Below are positions 53,052 to 64,000 of a stretch of 64,000 bases of DNA, piece after piece. Numbering within the stretch: position 1 is the stretch's first letter; each line of letters begins with the position of its first letter. The notes under the pieces are model-generated. The model saw only the letters and a program-made list of their open reading frames with translations, was not told the origin of the DNA and did no database searches. The stretch is taken from NCBI RefSeq assembly GCF_030730905.1, contig NZ_JAVAMP010000003.1, forward strand, positions 124,001 through 188,000, given 5' to 3'. This DNA is from Chengkuizengella axinellae. GTDB taxonomy: Bacteria > Bacillota > Bacilli > Paenibacillales > KCTC-33759. The translations under genes were made by a program, and so were the position numbers.

Positions 53052-53249
53052 TTGAAAGGTTCAGTTAAATGGTTTAACGCAGAAAAAGGTTATGGGTTCA
53101 TTCAAGTTGAAGATGGAGACGATGTATTTGTACATTTCTCAGCAATTCAAGGTGATGGTTTCAAAACTTTAGATGAAGGTCAAGAAGTTGAATTCGAAAT
53201 TACTGAAGGTGACCGTGGACCTCAAGCAGCTAACGTTGTTAAGCTATAA
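53052..53249 (+). CDS. csp: cold-shock protein, CspA family
   Basis: A 65-residue single-strand nucleic-acid-binding protein. The RNP motifs KGYGFI and VFVHF are present in the beta-barrel. It melts mRNA structure at low temperature. It begins at TTG behind TGGAGGTT. The overlapping ATG six bases earlier is out of frame. Confidence 0.96.
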   Translation: MKGSVKWFNAEKGYGFIQVEDGDDVFVHFSAIQGDGFKTLDEGQEVEFEITEGDRGPQAANVVKL

Positions 53250-53407
53250 GTGTTAGGAGCTTCGGGGAAGGCGTTTTATTCCGCTAGTTGCTTTAAGTGA
53301 ACATATATTGCCTGCTTAATAAAAGTATGGAAGAATGAAAAGCCAATGTAACTCGTAAAGAGAACATAAGTCGAAGCCATGCTTATAATACAATGTCATA
53401 GCGAAAA

Positions 53408-53446
53408 AACAGCTCTGAATGTTTCATCAGGGCTGTTTTTTTGTTT
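53408..53446 (+). terminator. terminator after csp
   Basis: AACAGCTCTGA and TCAGGGCTGTT form an 11 bp stem with one G-U pair, followed by a T run. It lies 160 bp after the gene, so the mRNA has a long 3' tail. Confidence 0.85.
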
Positions 53447-53468
53447 TTTAAAACCAATTTAATTTTGT

Positions 53469-54215
53469 TTACACGACAACATCTCGCTTTTTAAATGCAT
53501 ACAACGATACGAAATGAAATAGAACAAAATATACTATCAAGATAAAGATAGAAAAAGTAAGTGTCATTCCTTCAAAATTAGTTTGATTCCCATAGAAATA
53601 TTGTCTTAAATCAGTGTTAGAATAAAGAAAAAATTTTCCATAAGTATAATTAAATTGACTTAAAACCAATACTACTGTGGAACTAAAAAAGTGAATGATG
53701 AATGATAAAATGATTGATAATACACTGCTTCTAAATAAAGATGAAATCATAAAAGCGAAAGTTGCTGTCATTAGTAATTCAATGCTGGTAAATCCATAAT
53801 TTTGTAAGACTGTTCCTAAAGTAATATCATTTGAGGCTGAAGCTGAGCCGAAAAAAATAAATCCAATAATAAAGGAAGTGAGTAGATTTAAAATTAATAA
53901 AAATGAAATATATAATAATACGGATATATATTTAGACATTAAGATCTTAGTTCTGCTGACAGGTCTTATTAATAACATCTTAATTGTTCCTGATGAAAAT
54001 TCAGAAGCAACGATGCTTGAAGCGGTAACGATAGCGTATATAGCAATAATAGAAGTAAGATAACTGCTAACGTCTGCAAAGGCCAACCAACTAAACACTG
54101 TATTTTCTAAGAAAAATGCAAAGATGATCTGGATAAGTACTAATAAACCTACCATAATCCAGGTTCGGATTCTTAAATATAGTTTCATATTTTCGTTCTG
54201 TACAAGATTAAGCAT
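53469..54215 (-). CDS. ABC-2 type transporter permease
   Basis: A 248-residue membrane subunit with six helices, of the ABC-2 group. The segment ASEFSSGTIKMLLIRPVSRTKILMSKYIS is the conserved cytoplasmic loop between helices. It is encoded 22 nt after the ATPase gene, so they form one exporter. Related pairs confer resistance to peptide antibiotics such as bacitracin. Confidence 0.88.
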   Translation of the reverse strand: MLNLVQNENMKLYLRIRTWIMVGLLVLIQIIFAFFLENTVFSWLAFADVSSYLTSIIAIYAIVTASSIVASEFSSGTIKMLLIRPVSRTKILMSKYISVLLYISFLLILNLLTSFIIGFIFFGSASASNDITLGTVLQNYGFTSIELLMTATFAFMISSLFRSSVLSIILSFIIHFFSSTVVLVLSQFNYTYGKFFLYSNTDLRQYFYGNQTNFEGMTLTFSIFILIVYFVLFHFVSLYAFKKRDVVV

Positions 54216-54237
54216 TAAGATTAACCTCCTTATAGGA

Positions 54238-55149
54238 TTAGTTTGTCAATTCTAAAAATTGATCCTCTAGAGATTTAGAGGTTGAATTTATGCTGTAAAT
54301 TAAAATTTCTTCTTTCACAAGTGATTGATTAACTTTCGGAATCTCCTCACGTTTTAATAATAAAACAAAACCATTTTCCAATAATTTCATTTCTTTATAT
54401 TCAAACTTTTCTTTAATGATATCGAAACCTTTTTTAGGCTGATTGACCTCAAAGATAACTTTATTTTGCAGCTCTCTATGTTCAGAAGAATCTTTTAATG
54501 ATTTTACATCAATAATTTTTCCTTCTTTAATAATAGCTACACGATCACACATTAACTCCATTTCTGAGAGCAAATGACTGGACACTAGTGTAGAAATGCC
54601 TTCATTTGCCAGTTGTCTCAAATAATCTCTTAATTCCCTAATTCCTGCTGGATCTAAACCATTTGTTGGTTCATCTAAAATTAGTAAAGATGGTTTATGG
54701 AGTAAAGCTTGTGCTATGCCTAATCGTTGACGCATCCCTAATGAATATCTTTTTACCTTATCATGAATCCGATCTTCTAAACCAATGAGCTTTGTAACTT
54801 CTAAAATACGCGCTTTTGAAATGCCTGGTATCATACGAGCATAATGAACTAAATTTTGATAACCTGATAAAAACTTATACATCTCAGGATTTTCAACAAT
54901 GGCTCCAACGGAGTGCATTGCCTTTTCAAAGTTTTTTGAGATGCTTGTACCATTAATTATAATATCACCTTCGCCTAGTGACATGAGTCCTACGATCATA
55001 CGAATCGTTGTGGTTTTTCCAGCACCGTTTGGACCCAAAAACCCATATATTTCTCCTCTATTTACACTAAAGGATATTTGATCAATAATGGTTTTGTTAT
55101 TTATCTTTTTAGTCACATTTTTAACTTCAAGAACTGAAGATTGTGTCAA
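54238..55149 (-). CDS. ABC transporter ATP-binding protein
   Basis: A 303-residue ATPase. Walker A is GPNGAGKTT, the signature is SLGMRQRLG, and Walker B is LLILDEP. The last 80 residues are the extra domain of the BcrA-like group. TTG at 55149 follows GGAGGTG. It powers the adjacent permease. The substrate is unknown. Confidence 0.93.
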   Translation of the reverse strand: MTQSSVLEVKNVTKKINNKTIIDQISFSVNRGEIYGFLGPNGAGKTTTIRMIVGLMSLGEGDIIINGTSISKNFEKAMHSVGAIVENPEMYKFLSGYQNLVHYARMIPGISKARILEVTKLIGLEDRIHDKVKRYSLGMRQRLGIAQALLHKPSLLILDEPTNGLDPAGIRELRDYLRQLANEGISTLVSSHLLSEMELMCDRVAIIKEGKIIDVKSLKDSSEHRELQNKVIFEVNQPKKGFDIIKEKFEYKEMKLLENGFVLLLKREEIPKVNQSLVKEEILIYSINSTSKSLEDQFLELTN

Positions 55150-55480
55150 GATCTACACCTCCACTAATTACTGTATTTTAAAAAAAACGTTCATAAAGCT
55201 TGTCATTGTATATTTATTATTCTAAATAAATTTCATAATAGGAAAAGTACTATCTTTTTATAGTACCTTTTATTGTCTTTTAATTACAAGTTGTTATTCT
55301 GACACATGGATGTAGAATGACAATGTTTTTATCATGTTCCCATGCTGTAGGTTTTTATCATTAAATTGTTTCATAATTAAGTACGATCTATGAATTTCAT
55401 GAGAATCAATCGCATCGATTCTCATTTTGTATTATAATAATAGGAAATGAATTTCAGATATATTTATTTGGAGGTAAGCC
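55150..55480. other. divergent region between ABC transporter and ytpB
   Basis: This 331 bp gap holds two inverted repeats. GTACTAT-N6-ATAGTAC (55247-55266) lies about 100 bp ahead of the ABC operon and could be a regulator site. ATGAGAATC-N9-GATTCTCAT (55399-55425) lies about 55 bp ahead of ytpB, near where its promoter should be. No gene is visible. Confidence 0.45.
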
Positions 55481-57552
<2,072 letters not shown>

Positions 57553-57570
57553 AACGAAAGAAGGTATTTT

Positions 57571-57783
57571 ATGTTTTTATATAAGTTGGAAATCCAATTA
57601 AAAGATCAGATCATATACTTAGTTGTTATTGCTGAATCAGATGAGAAAGCTTTTGATTATGCAGAATCTTCTGTAGCAGTACACTTTGTAAAGATGCCAG
57701 AAGTCTTAGAAAGTTGTATTGTTGAAAAGAAACGTTTAACTAAAGGGTCTGGGTATGTAATCGAAACCAATATAACTGACTGA
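57571..57783 (+). CDS. DUF3906 family protein
   Basis: A 70-residue soluble protein, family DUF3906 (pattern LYKLEIQLKD, VVIAESDEKAFDYAE, VEKKRLTKGSGYVIE). Such proteins occur in bacilli and have no known role. It lies 18 bp after pfkA with GAAGG upstream and so is probably on the ytpB-pfkA transcript. A terminator follows. Confidence 0.82.
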   Translation: MFLYKLEIQLKDQIIYLVVIAESDEKAFDYAESSVAVHFVKMPEVLESCIVEKKRLTKGSGYVIETNITD

Positions 57784-57819
57784 AGCAGCAAAGTTATAAA
57801 ACAGTATATAAATTAAAAA

Positions 57820-57852
57820 AACATCAGCCAAACTTAGGCTGGTGTTTTTTTA
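57820..57852 (+). terminator. terminator of the ytpB-pfkA-DUF3906 operon
   Basis: AACATCAGCC and GGCTGGTGTT form a stem with one wobble, followed by TTTTTT. Confidence 0.88.
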
Positions 57853-57853
57853 C

Positions 57854-57883
57854 GAGGAGGAAAGTAGTACAACTTTCCTCCTC
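57854..57883 (+). other. GAGGAGG-sequestering hairpin
   Basis: GAGGAGGAAAGT and ACTTTCCTCCTC form a perfect 12 bp stem with a 6 nt loop. It has no T run after it. The stem contains a full Shine-Dalgarno-type string but no start codon follows. Confidence 0.5.
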
Positions 57884-58075
57884 ATATTAGCTTAGAGTTG
57901 AAAGCAAAATTCTCTTTATTAACTTTCTACATTCTGATACAAGCTGATTCAACATAAGATGTTATAAATGTGCATAAACTGCACGTTTTATCTATAGAAA
58001 GTGTGAAGGGGGTAAGGGTTTATTTAATAAAAGAACAATTTTCGATTTCGATATACATTGAGAGGAGGCAAGAAA

Positions 58076-60979
58076 TTGTTTAAAAAAAGCTTTTCTTTAT
58101 TGATTGCTTTAGTTATGCTTTTTTCGATGTTTACTTCTGTTGTAATTTCAGCTGACAATACAACAGAAGAAAAGTTTGAATATTTGAAAGATAGAGGAAT
58201 ATTTAGTGGATATAGTGACGGTCTTCCTCATTTGGAAGACAAGATGACACGAGAGCAAGCTGCAAAAATCATTGCTTTAATTTTTGATCTCGATTTATCA
58301 GATATACCAAATAAACCAACATTTACTGATGTAGGGAAAGACCTTTGGTCTTATGAATATATCGAAGCGGTCGCAGCTGCAGATATTATTAATGGGATTG
58401 GAAGGAAAGAGTTTGCTCCTAAAGATTCGGTATCCATTGAAGAATTTGCAAAAATGCTTGCAGTAGGATACGAGTATGTTACAAATAAACAAATTGATAT
58501 GGATGATACTACTAATAGTAAACATTTAAGTGCTTGGGCACAGCCATACGTAACTGCTGCTTTAGATTGGGATTTAATTGAAAAGCAAAACAACTATCAA
58601 AAATTAGCCAAACGTGATTTTTTAGTTGAATCAGCATATTCAACTTTTGCAAAAGTAAAAAAATATACTGGATCTGGCAGTAAACTGAAAGTGAAATCCA
58701 TTCAAGCAGATAATTTAAGAGAAGTTGTACTGAAATTTAATATGGATGTCGACAAAGATTCAGCAGAAAACAAAAAAAATTATGATATATCTGGTTCAGT
58801 AGACGTTGATCGTGCAGAATTGCAAAAGAATAGAAATACTGTGATTTTAATCGTATCAGATATGGATAATCAAGAAGAATATGAAATAGAAATTGATGGT
58901 GTAATGAGCGAACGAGGATATATACTTGAAGATGATGAGCATGATTTTGAGCCATTTGATGGAGATTTACCAGAGATTGAAAAAATTGAATTTACAGGTC
59001 CAAAATCTTTTGTCGTTACATTTAATGAACCAATAAAAGAAGCAGACAAAGATAACTTTACTGTAAAAACAGGCTCTAAAAAATTATCGAAAAAGGAAGT
59101 AAATATTAATGGAAATAATGAACGTGAAGTTGAGGTTATTCTTTATACAGAGTTAGATGATGGAGAAGAATATGAAATAACCATTTCTGGTGTTGAAGAT
59201 TATGCTGGATATACAAATATTAGTTATAAAGATTCTTATGATTATGAAGATGAGTATGATGAACCTATAGCAAAAATTATAGATGCAACTGCAATGGTGG
59301 TAGAAGTAGAATTTAATAAACCTGTGAAGGGTTTAACTCCGGACCACTTCTATCATACTTATTCCTCATGGGAAGCTGATGATATTTACAGAAGTTCTGA
59401 ATTTACAAGTGAAAATGAAATAGATAAAGATGACAAAGTAACCACGGTGTATGTTGTTTTTGATGAAGCTCATGCACTACCTTCTGGAAAGGTTGAATTT
59501 ACGATAAAGGATAAAGAGAACGATATAGAAATAGTAGATAATTGGGGTAACGTTTTTGATGAAGAAACTTATATTGTGAAAATAGAGTCTGATCGTGAAG
59601 AGCCTACAGTTACAGATGTTGAAATTGTATCTGGTACAGAAATAAAAATTGCGTTTAGTGAAAGAATAAAAAGCTTTAAAGAAGGTAGCTTTGTCATTTT
59701 AGATGAAAATGATGATGAAATTGATGTTGATATTGATTTAATACCTTCTGGAGATTATGAATCTGTCACCTTAGAGTTAGATGAAAGTTTAGAGGGAAAA
59801 ACAATCATCTTAGAAATCAGTGATCTTGTAGACGATACATTGTATGAAAATGAAATGGATAAATATGCTATTGAATTGGATATTGACGATCTAACATTTG
59901 CAGGTATTAATAGAGTGGAATTTCATGATGACGGAGATGATGATTATTATCTATACGTTGTTTATAATGAAGAAGTGAATGAAACGGCACTTGACTCAGA
60001 TCATTATCGACTCAAAAATGGTGGTTCAATTACAAAACTTAATGGTGATTTTGATTTTTATGAGAATGACAAAATTGTAAAAATTGAGTTAAGTGAAGAT
60101 GAGACAGACGAGATTCATTTGGGAGCTACAAAGCTTCTTGTATCTGATATTGAGGATGTAAATGATAATACATTCGATGCATTTCAAATAGAAGTACTTA
60201 TTCACGAACTAGGGGACTATCCACCTTTTGTGCACAATGATGGAATTGAAGCTATAAGTAGAAATGAAGTAGCCATTCAGTTTGACCAAGAACTTATAGA
60301 AATCGATACAGATGATTTTCTCATACGTGGTACATATATCAATGATAAAGGTAATTTAAAAACAGGAGAAATGATAATTGATGGATTGGATGTTGAATAT
60401 AACGAGGATGGTACAATCATTACGTTTACACTTGAAAATGAAATAGCATACACAGGAAACCTTGATGTTAAAGTAACATTTGATATAGAGGATATTCATG
60501 ATCCAGGTACATATAATGTATTTGGTGTATCGCCTCAAGAATTTTCATCTAAATCTGCCATAGATGGTATTTCTCCAGAAGTGGAGATGAAAATGATAGG
60601 TGATGATGAAGTGGAGCATATTTTTGCAATTAGTGAAGGTGGAGATTCTGATCAAATCGATCATATTGTGATTGTGTTTACAGAAAAAATAGATGCAGGT
60701 TCCGTTTATAAAAATCAGTTTACTGTTGATCATTATGAAGTCAAAGATGCTTATACCGTAAGAGATTATACTAAGATCAATTCTCATAACTCTCGTGGTG
60801 GAGTAGTTGAAGACAGCCGTTACGTAGTATTGAGAGTAAAAGAAAAGAATAAATATGATTTAGATGAAACTCCTGAAATCACAATTGATGCAAATGAAAT
60901 TGAAGATACTGAAGGGAATCTGTTTGAAGGTATTAAGTCCTCTGACAATATTGAAGTAATCAGTGCGGAGGATGCTTAA
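58076..60979 (+). CDS. SLH-domain surface protein with repeated beta-sandwich modules
   Basis: A 967-residue exported protein. The signal peptide (about 1-25, LLIALVMLFSMFTSVVISA) is followed by three SLH-type repeats (about 33-185: EYLKDRGIFSGYSDG, SYEYIEAVAAADIING, HLSAWAQPYVTAALDWDLIE) that anchor to pyruvylated wall polymer. The rest is a chain of about eight Ig-like modules, often with V-x-F-N-x-P-I/V-K near the start, typical of Big_5-like adhesive domains. TTG at 58076 follows GAGAGGAGG. No LPXTG is present. It is probably an S-layer or surface protein. Confidence 0.88.
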   Translation: MFKKSFSLLIALVMLFSMFTSVVISADNTTEEKFEYLKDRGIFSGYSDGLPHLEDKMTREQAAKIIALIFDLDLSDIPNKPTFTDVGKDLWSYEYIEAVAAADIINGIGRKEFAPKDSVSIEEFAKMLAVGYEYVTNKQIDMDDTTNSKHLSAWAQPYVTAALDWDLIEKQNNYQKLAKRDFLVESAYSTFAKVKKYTGSGSKLKVKSIQADNLREVVLKFNMDVDKDSAENKKNYDISGSVDVDRAELQKNRNTVILIVSDMDNQEEYEIEIDGVMSERGYILEDDEHDFEPFDGDLPEIEKIEFTGPKSFVVTFNEPIKEADKDNFTVKTGSKKLSKKEVNINGNNEREVEVILYTELDDGEEYEITISGVEDYAGYTNISYKDSYDYEDEYDEPIAKIIDATAMVVEVEFNKPVKGLTPDHFYHTYSSWEADDIYRSSEFTSENEIDKDDKVTTVYVVFDEAHALPSGKVEFTIKDKENDIEIVDNWGNVFDEETYIVKIESDREEPTVTDVEIVSGTEIKIAFSERIKSFKEGSFVILDENDDEIDVDIDLIPSGDYESVTLELDESLEGKTIILEISDLVDDTLYENEMDKYAIELDIDDLTFAGINRVEFHDDGDDDYYLYVVYNEEVNETALDSDHYRLKNGGSITKLNGDFDFYENDKIVKIELSEDETDEIHLGATKLLVSDIEDVNDNTFDAFQIEVLIHELGDYPPFVHNDGIEAISRNEVAIQFDQELIEIDTDDFLIRGTYINDKGNLKTGEMIIDGLDVEYNEDGTIITFTLENEIAYTGNLDVKVTFDIEDIHDPGTYNVFGVSPQEFSSKSAIDGISPEVEMKMIGDDEVEHIFAISEGGDSDQIDHIVIVFTEKIDAGSVYKNQFTVDHYEVKDAYTVRDYTKINSHNSRGGVVEDSRYVVLRVKEKNKYDLDETPEITIDANEIEDTEGNLFEGIKSSDNIEVISAEDA

Positions 60980-61020
60980 ATAATGTATTTTGAATAATTT
61001 GTTTAAAGCATATGTCAGAG

Positions 61021-61053
61021 CTATCGATTGATCATGATCGATAGTTCTTTTTG
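61021..61053 (+). terminator. intrinsic terminator after the first SLH gene
   Basis: CTATCGAT and ATCGATAG form an 8 bp stem, followed by TTCTTTTTG. Confidence 0.85.
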
Positions 61054-61179
61054 TACTCATTTTCCCACATCTTATTTGGAAAAAATTTAAATATTAACGA
61101 AATGAAAATGATGATAGAATAGTAAATATCTTGATAGATTGTATATATAATATAGGAAGTTCTTTAAAGGAGACAAAGT

Positions 61180-64000
61180 ATGAAAAAGAAATTATCTTTA
61201 TTATTGATTATGGCAATGATAGTATCTATGTTTTCATCCATAACATCAGCAGAAGAGATGACATCTGAAGAAAGATTCGAAGAATTGAAAGAAAAAGGGA
61301 TTTTTTCAGGATATGAGGATGGATTGTCTCATTTAGAAGACAATATGACGCGCGCACAGGCTGTTAAGATCATTGCGTTAGTATTTGAGTTGGATATATC
61401 GAATAACCCGGAAACTACTTCTTTTACTGATGTGGATGAAAATCATTGGTCTTATCCGTATGTAGAAGCAGTATACAGAGCAGAAATTGTGAATGGAATC
61501 GGTGATCACAAATTTGCACCTAATGATCAAGTTACATATGAACAATTTATAAAGATGTTTGTATTAGGATTTGCTTATAAAACAGGGGCAACTATTTCAC
61601 AAGATAGCATAGTGGAAACTGGGGAAGTGAGTGATTGGGCACTACAATATGTAGCTACTGCTTTAAGCTGGGGACTGATTGAATCGCAGGATAATTATAC
61701 TGTATCTGCTGATCGTGCTTTTCTTGTAGATAGTGCATATTATACTGATGAAAAGGTTAAGGAAGAAAATAAATCTAATGATGAAAATGAAAGCGAAGAA
61801 AATGAAGCAAGTGAGGAAGCCTTAGAAGAAGAGGAAGAGGAGAAACCTTCTGGAGGGTTTAGTGGAGGGAGTCCTTCAGGTGGGGGTACTTCAGATGATG
61901 ACGATTCTGACCCTCAAGATAATCCTGAAGATGAAGAAAACCCAGAACAAATTGGTGACTATACTTGTAGTGAAAATAATAATAACTCTGGTGGAGGTGG
62001 AGTCTCAAATAACCCAAATACATCTGATGTTTCTGAAGAAACATCAGATGTAGAGGTAATTGCGAATAGTAAAAACATGATTAGTATTAAATTCAATGAA
62101 GTGGATCTTCAAGCAGTAAAAGAAGATTTTACTATCACGGAAGACGAATTGGATAAAAATATATTGAATCATGAAGTTTATCATTTAAATAGCTGCACGA
62201 TCGTAACTCTAAATTTAGAAGAAGAATTATCAGGGACAACAGCAGAAAATGTTTTGGTTTCATATGAAGGAACAGAAGCTCTGGAAGGATTTACTTTATC
62301 AGCTGAGGATGGAATTGCTCCAGAAATAGATAAAAGTAAGTTTGTACATCCTGAGAAGGGGCCCGTTGAAACTGTATTTTCACTAAATACCAATCCTGAA
62401 GAAGACCAATTAATCGATCATATTGTGATTCAATTCAGTGAGGAAATAGATGTTAGTTCTGTTTATTATAAGGGTTTTCGAGTTGGTGGATTTAATGTAA
62501 TTGATGCATATACTACTTTTGATTATAGATCAATAACGAGTCCTAATGAACTTGGTGATGCTGGCGATGGAGAATTTATCATACTTCAAGTAGAGAATGA
62601 GATACCTAGCGTGATTAATGATTTAAGATCTCATCCAATCATTACAATAGAGTCGATGTTATTAGAGGATTTATCAGGTAATGAATTTGCTGGGGTGACA
62701 GCAGGGGATGTTGTAAATTCTAAATTTGTTGATTTTGAATCGGGTTTACCTGAAGTAACTAAGGTTGAGATTAAAGATTCAAAATCCTTACTTGTTACTT
62801 TTAATGAAACAATAAAAGAAGCCACAAACAATGATTTTAGTTTAACTTTAGATAATGAGGGTATGCCTGTCCTCTTACCAGTATCTGAAGTTTTAATAAA
62901 TGAAATTGATGGAAGAGAAGTGCTGCTCTTATTTGGGAACCATTTTGTAGATGGGGAGTATGAGTTGGTCATTGATGGTGTTAAAGATTACTCAGGGGCT
63001 TCAAATGAAGTTTATAGTGGGTCATGGTCATTTAATGAGAGTGGAGATTTCTTACCTGCGAATTTAGTTGGAGATGGTGTTAAAGCAATTAGTAGAAGTG
63101 AAATTCAAATTCAATTTGATCAAAATTTGGCTGGGGCTTCACAAAATGATTTTAAAGTGAAAGAAGATGGAGAACTTGTGTTGATAGATGATCTAGATAT
63201 TGAAGATAATGATGTAGGTTCTTTGATAACTCTAGTTCTTTCTGTACCTTTATCTGGAACTGAAACACATAATGTTATTGTTTCGTTTCATGATGAAAAT
63301 GATTTATTTCTTAAGAACACAACAAATGAATATAACGTTGCACCGCATCCATTTAACGCAGTGGCATTAGATGGAATATCACCGGAAGTAGTTGATATTG
63401 AATTTACAAATGATCCAAGGAAATTTAATGTTTATTTTAGCGAGCCAATAAAAGAAACTGATATCAATCATTATATTGTAAGTAATGAAAAGGGTGAGAA
63501 CATACCCGTTGAAGAGGTAAATATCGATTCTGAAAATAATAAAAAAGTTAACATTTCGCTCTCATCCATAATAGATCATGGCAAAGTATATAACTTAATA
63601 ATAGATGAAGTTAAAGATTTTATGGAAAATTCGAATGAAAGTTATAATGAATTTATAGAATTTATAAATCTAATCCCATATGTAAATTTAACTGAAGATG
63701 GAGTAAAAGCAATTAGTCGAAATGAAATCACCTTGCAATTTGATCAAGAATTAATTGATATTTATTTAGGTGATTTTCAAGTAACTGAAGACGGAATTAA
63801 TAAAAATATTGATCATATTGAAATTGAATATAACAATATTGGAATACTAGTCATACTAACTTTAGACAGCAATCTTGAAGGAACAACTACAGAATTAATT
63901 AAAATTTCATTTAATGATGATTTTGATCCAGAGAATGATACTATAGGCAGATATGGAATGCCTCCTTACCCATTTGAAAATGTTAATGTTATCGATGGGA
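61180..64000 (+). CDS. SLH-domain surface protein, partial at window end
   Basis: Open through the right edge; at least 940 residues, 5' complete. ATG follows TTTAAAGGAGA. The signal peptide (about 1-24) and three SLH motifs (EELKEKGIFSGYEDG, PYVEAVYRAEIVNGIG, WALQYVATALSWGLIE) match the preceding protein closely. An acidic, Glu/Ser/Gly-rich linker (about 190-290) separates SLH from the Ig-like modules. The D-G-V-K-A-I-S-R-S/N-E motif occurs twice here and once, as D-G-I-E-A-I-S-R, in the preceding protein, so the modules are paralogous. It is the second copy of a duplicated surface gene. Confidence 0.85.
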   Translation, partial: MKKKLSLLLIMAMIVSMFSSITSAEEMTSEERFEELKEKGIFSGYEDGLSHLEDNMTRAQAVKIIALVFELDISNNPETTSFTDVDENHWSYPYVEAVYRAEIVNGIGDHKFAPNDQVTYEQFIKMFVLGFAYKTGATISQDSIVETGEVSDWALQYVATALSWGLIESQDNYTVSADRAFLVDSAYYTDEKVKEENKSNDENESEENEASEEALEEEEEEKPSGGFSGGSPSGGGTSDDDDSDPQDNPEDEENPEQIGDYTCSENNNNSGGGGVSNNPNTSDVSEETSDVEVIANSKNMISIKFNEVDLQAVKEDFTITEDELDKNILNHEVYHLNSCTIVTLNLEEELSGTTAENVLVSYEGTEALEGFTLSAEDGIAPEIDKSKFVHPEKGPVETVFSLNTNPEEDQLIDHIVIQFSEEIDVSSVYYKGFRVGGFNVIDAYTTFDYRSITSPNELGDAGDGEFIILQVENEIPSVINDLRSHPIITIESMLLEDLSGNEFAGVTAGDVVNSKFVDFESGLPEVTKVEIKDSKSLLVTFNETIKEATNNDFSLTLDNEGMPVLLPVSEVLINEIDGREVLLLFGNHFVDGEYELVIDGVKDYSGASNEVYSGSWSFNESGDFLPANLVGDGVKAISRSEIQIQFDQNLAGASQNDFKVKEDGELVLIDDLDIEDNDVGSLITLVLSVPLSGTETHNVIVSFHDENDLFLKNTTNEYNVAPHPFNAVALDGISPEVVDIEFTNDPRKFNVYFSEPIKETDINHYIVSNEKGENIPVEEVNIDSENNKKVNISLSSIIDHGKVYNLIIDEVKDFMENSNESYNEFIEFINLIPYVNLTEDGVKAISRNEITLQFDQELIDIYLGDFQVTEDGINKNIDHIEIEYNNIGILVILTLDSNLEGTTTELIKISFNDDFDPENDTIGRYGMPPYPFENVNVIDG

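Noticed and set aside
53250-53407. Separate small RNA gene after csp
   Set aside because: There is no promoter or clear fold of its own; it is most simply the 3' untranslated part of the csp mRNA ahead of the terminator.
55399-55425. Fur box upstream of ytpB
   Set aside because: The TGAGAAT half-sites are 11 bases apart instead of one, so the standard 7-1-7 Fur arrangement is missing.

Overview
The window is AT-rich DNA from a low-GC, Gram-positive, endospore-forming member of the Bacilli. The evidence is strong GGAGG-type ribosome binding sites, frequent TTG and GTG starts, a CotF-type coat protein, a YtpB-type tetraprenyl-curcumene synthase, DUF4023 and DUF3906 proteins, a MetPS transporter pair and T-rich intrinsic terminators. 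S-layer-homology (SLH) surface proteins and a Tad/Flp pilus locus fit a Paenibacillaceae-like organism best. That placement is inference. No rRNA, tRNA, phage, insertion sequence or CRISPR array was seen.

Layout. 1-9.0 kb: a possible structured RNA, then single genes: a voltage-gated-type K+ channel, bdbC, glutamate racemase, a LysM/M14 cell-wall peptidase, an HxlR regulator divergent from an aldo/keto reductase, a cation diffusion facilitator with a perfect ArsR/SmtB-like operator, and the MetP/MetS transporter. 9.2-17.1 kb: a cyclic-di-GMP-I riboswitch with its own terminator leads a one-strand Tad pilus operon (DUF192, Flp pilin, prepilin peptidase, TadE, TadG, CpaB, TadZ, TadA, TadB, TadC). 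17.2-29.2 kb: a vanadium-haloperoxidase-like protein, TPP-riboswitch thiC, several housekeeping and transport genes, a guanylate-kinase-like paralogue, and a thiH-like plus BA_1875-type radical SAM pair.

29.5-41.6 kb: two consecutive copies of a three-gene unit, lipoprotein adaptor, RND permease and TolC-like coiled-coil protein. Each copy has its own promoter region and terminator. TolC-like partners are unexpected in a cell with no outer membrane. 41.7-57.8 kb: mostly single genes, including a pentapeptide-repeat protein, MscS channel, PepF with two usable starts, TerC, a VanRS-like two-component pair, a YdjM-like membrane protein, a cold-shock gene with a clear sigma-A promoter, a two-gene ABC transporter, YtpB, PfkA and DUF3906. 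57.9-64 kb: two tandem SLH proteins with related beta-sandwich-like modules; the second runs off the window.

How the parts connect. The riboswitch ties pilus assembly to c-di-GMP, so surface attachment probably answers to that second messenger. The SLH proteins and LysM peptidase act at the cell wall. thiC and thiH both serve thiamine pyrimidine/thiazole chemistry but lie 8 kb apart, and only thiC has a visible TPP riboswitch. The strongest candidates for undescribed biology are the duplicated tripartite RND/TolC-like locus, the leader of the c-di-GMP/Tad operon with its duplicated terminator strand, and a small family of short hairpin elements between genes.
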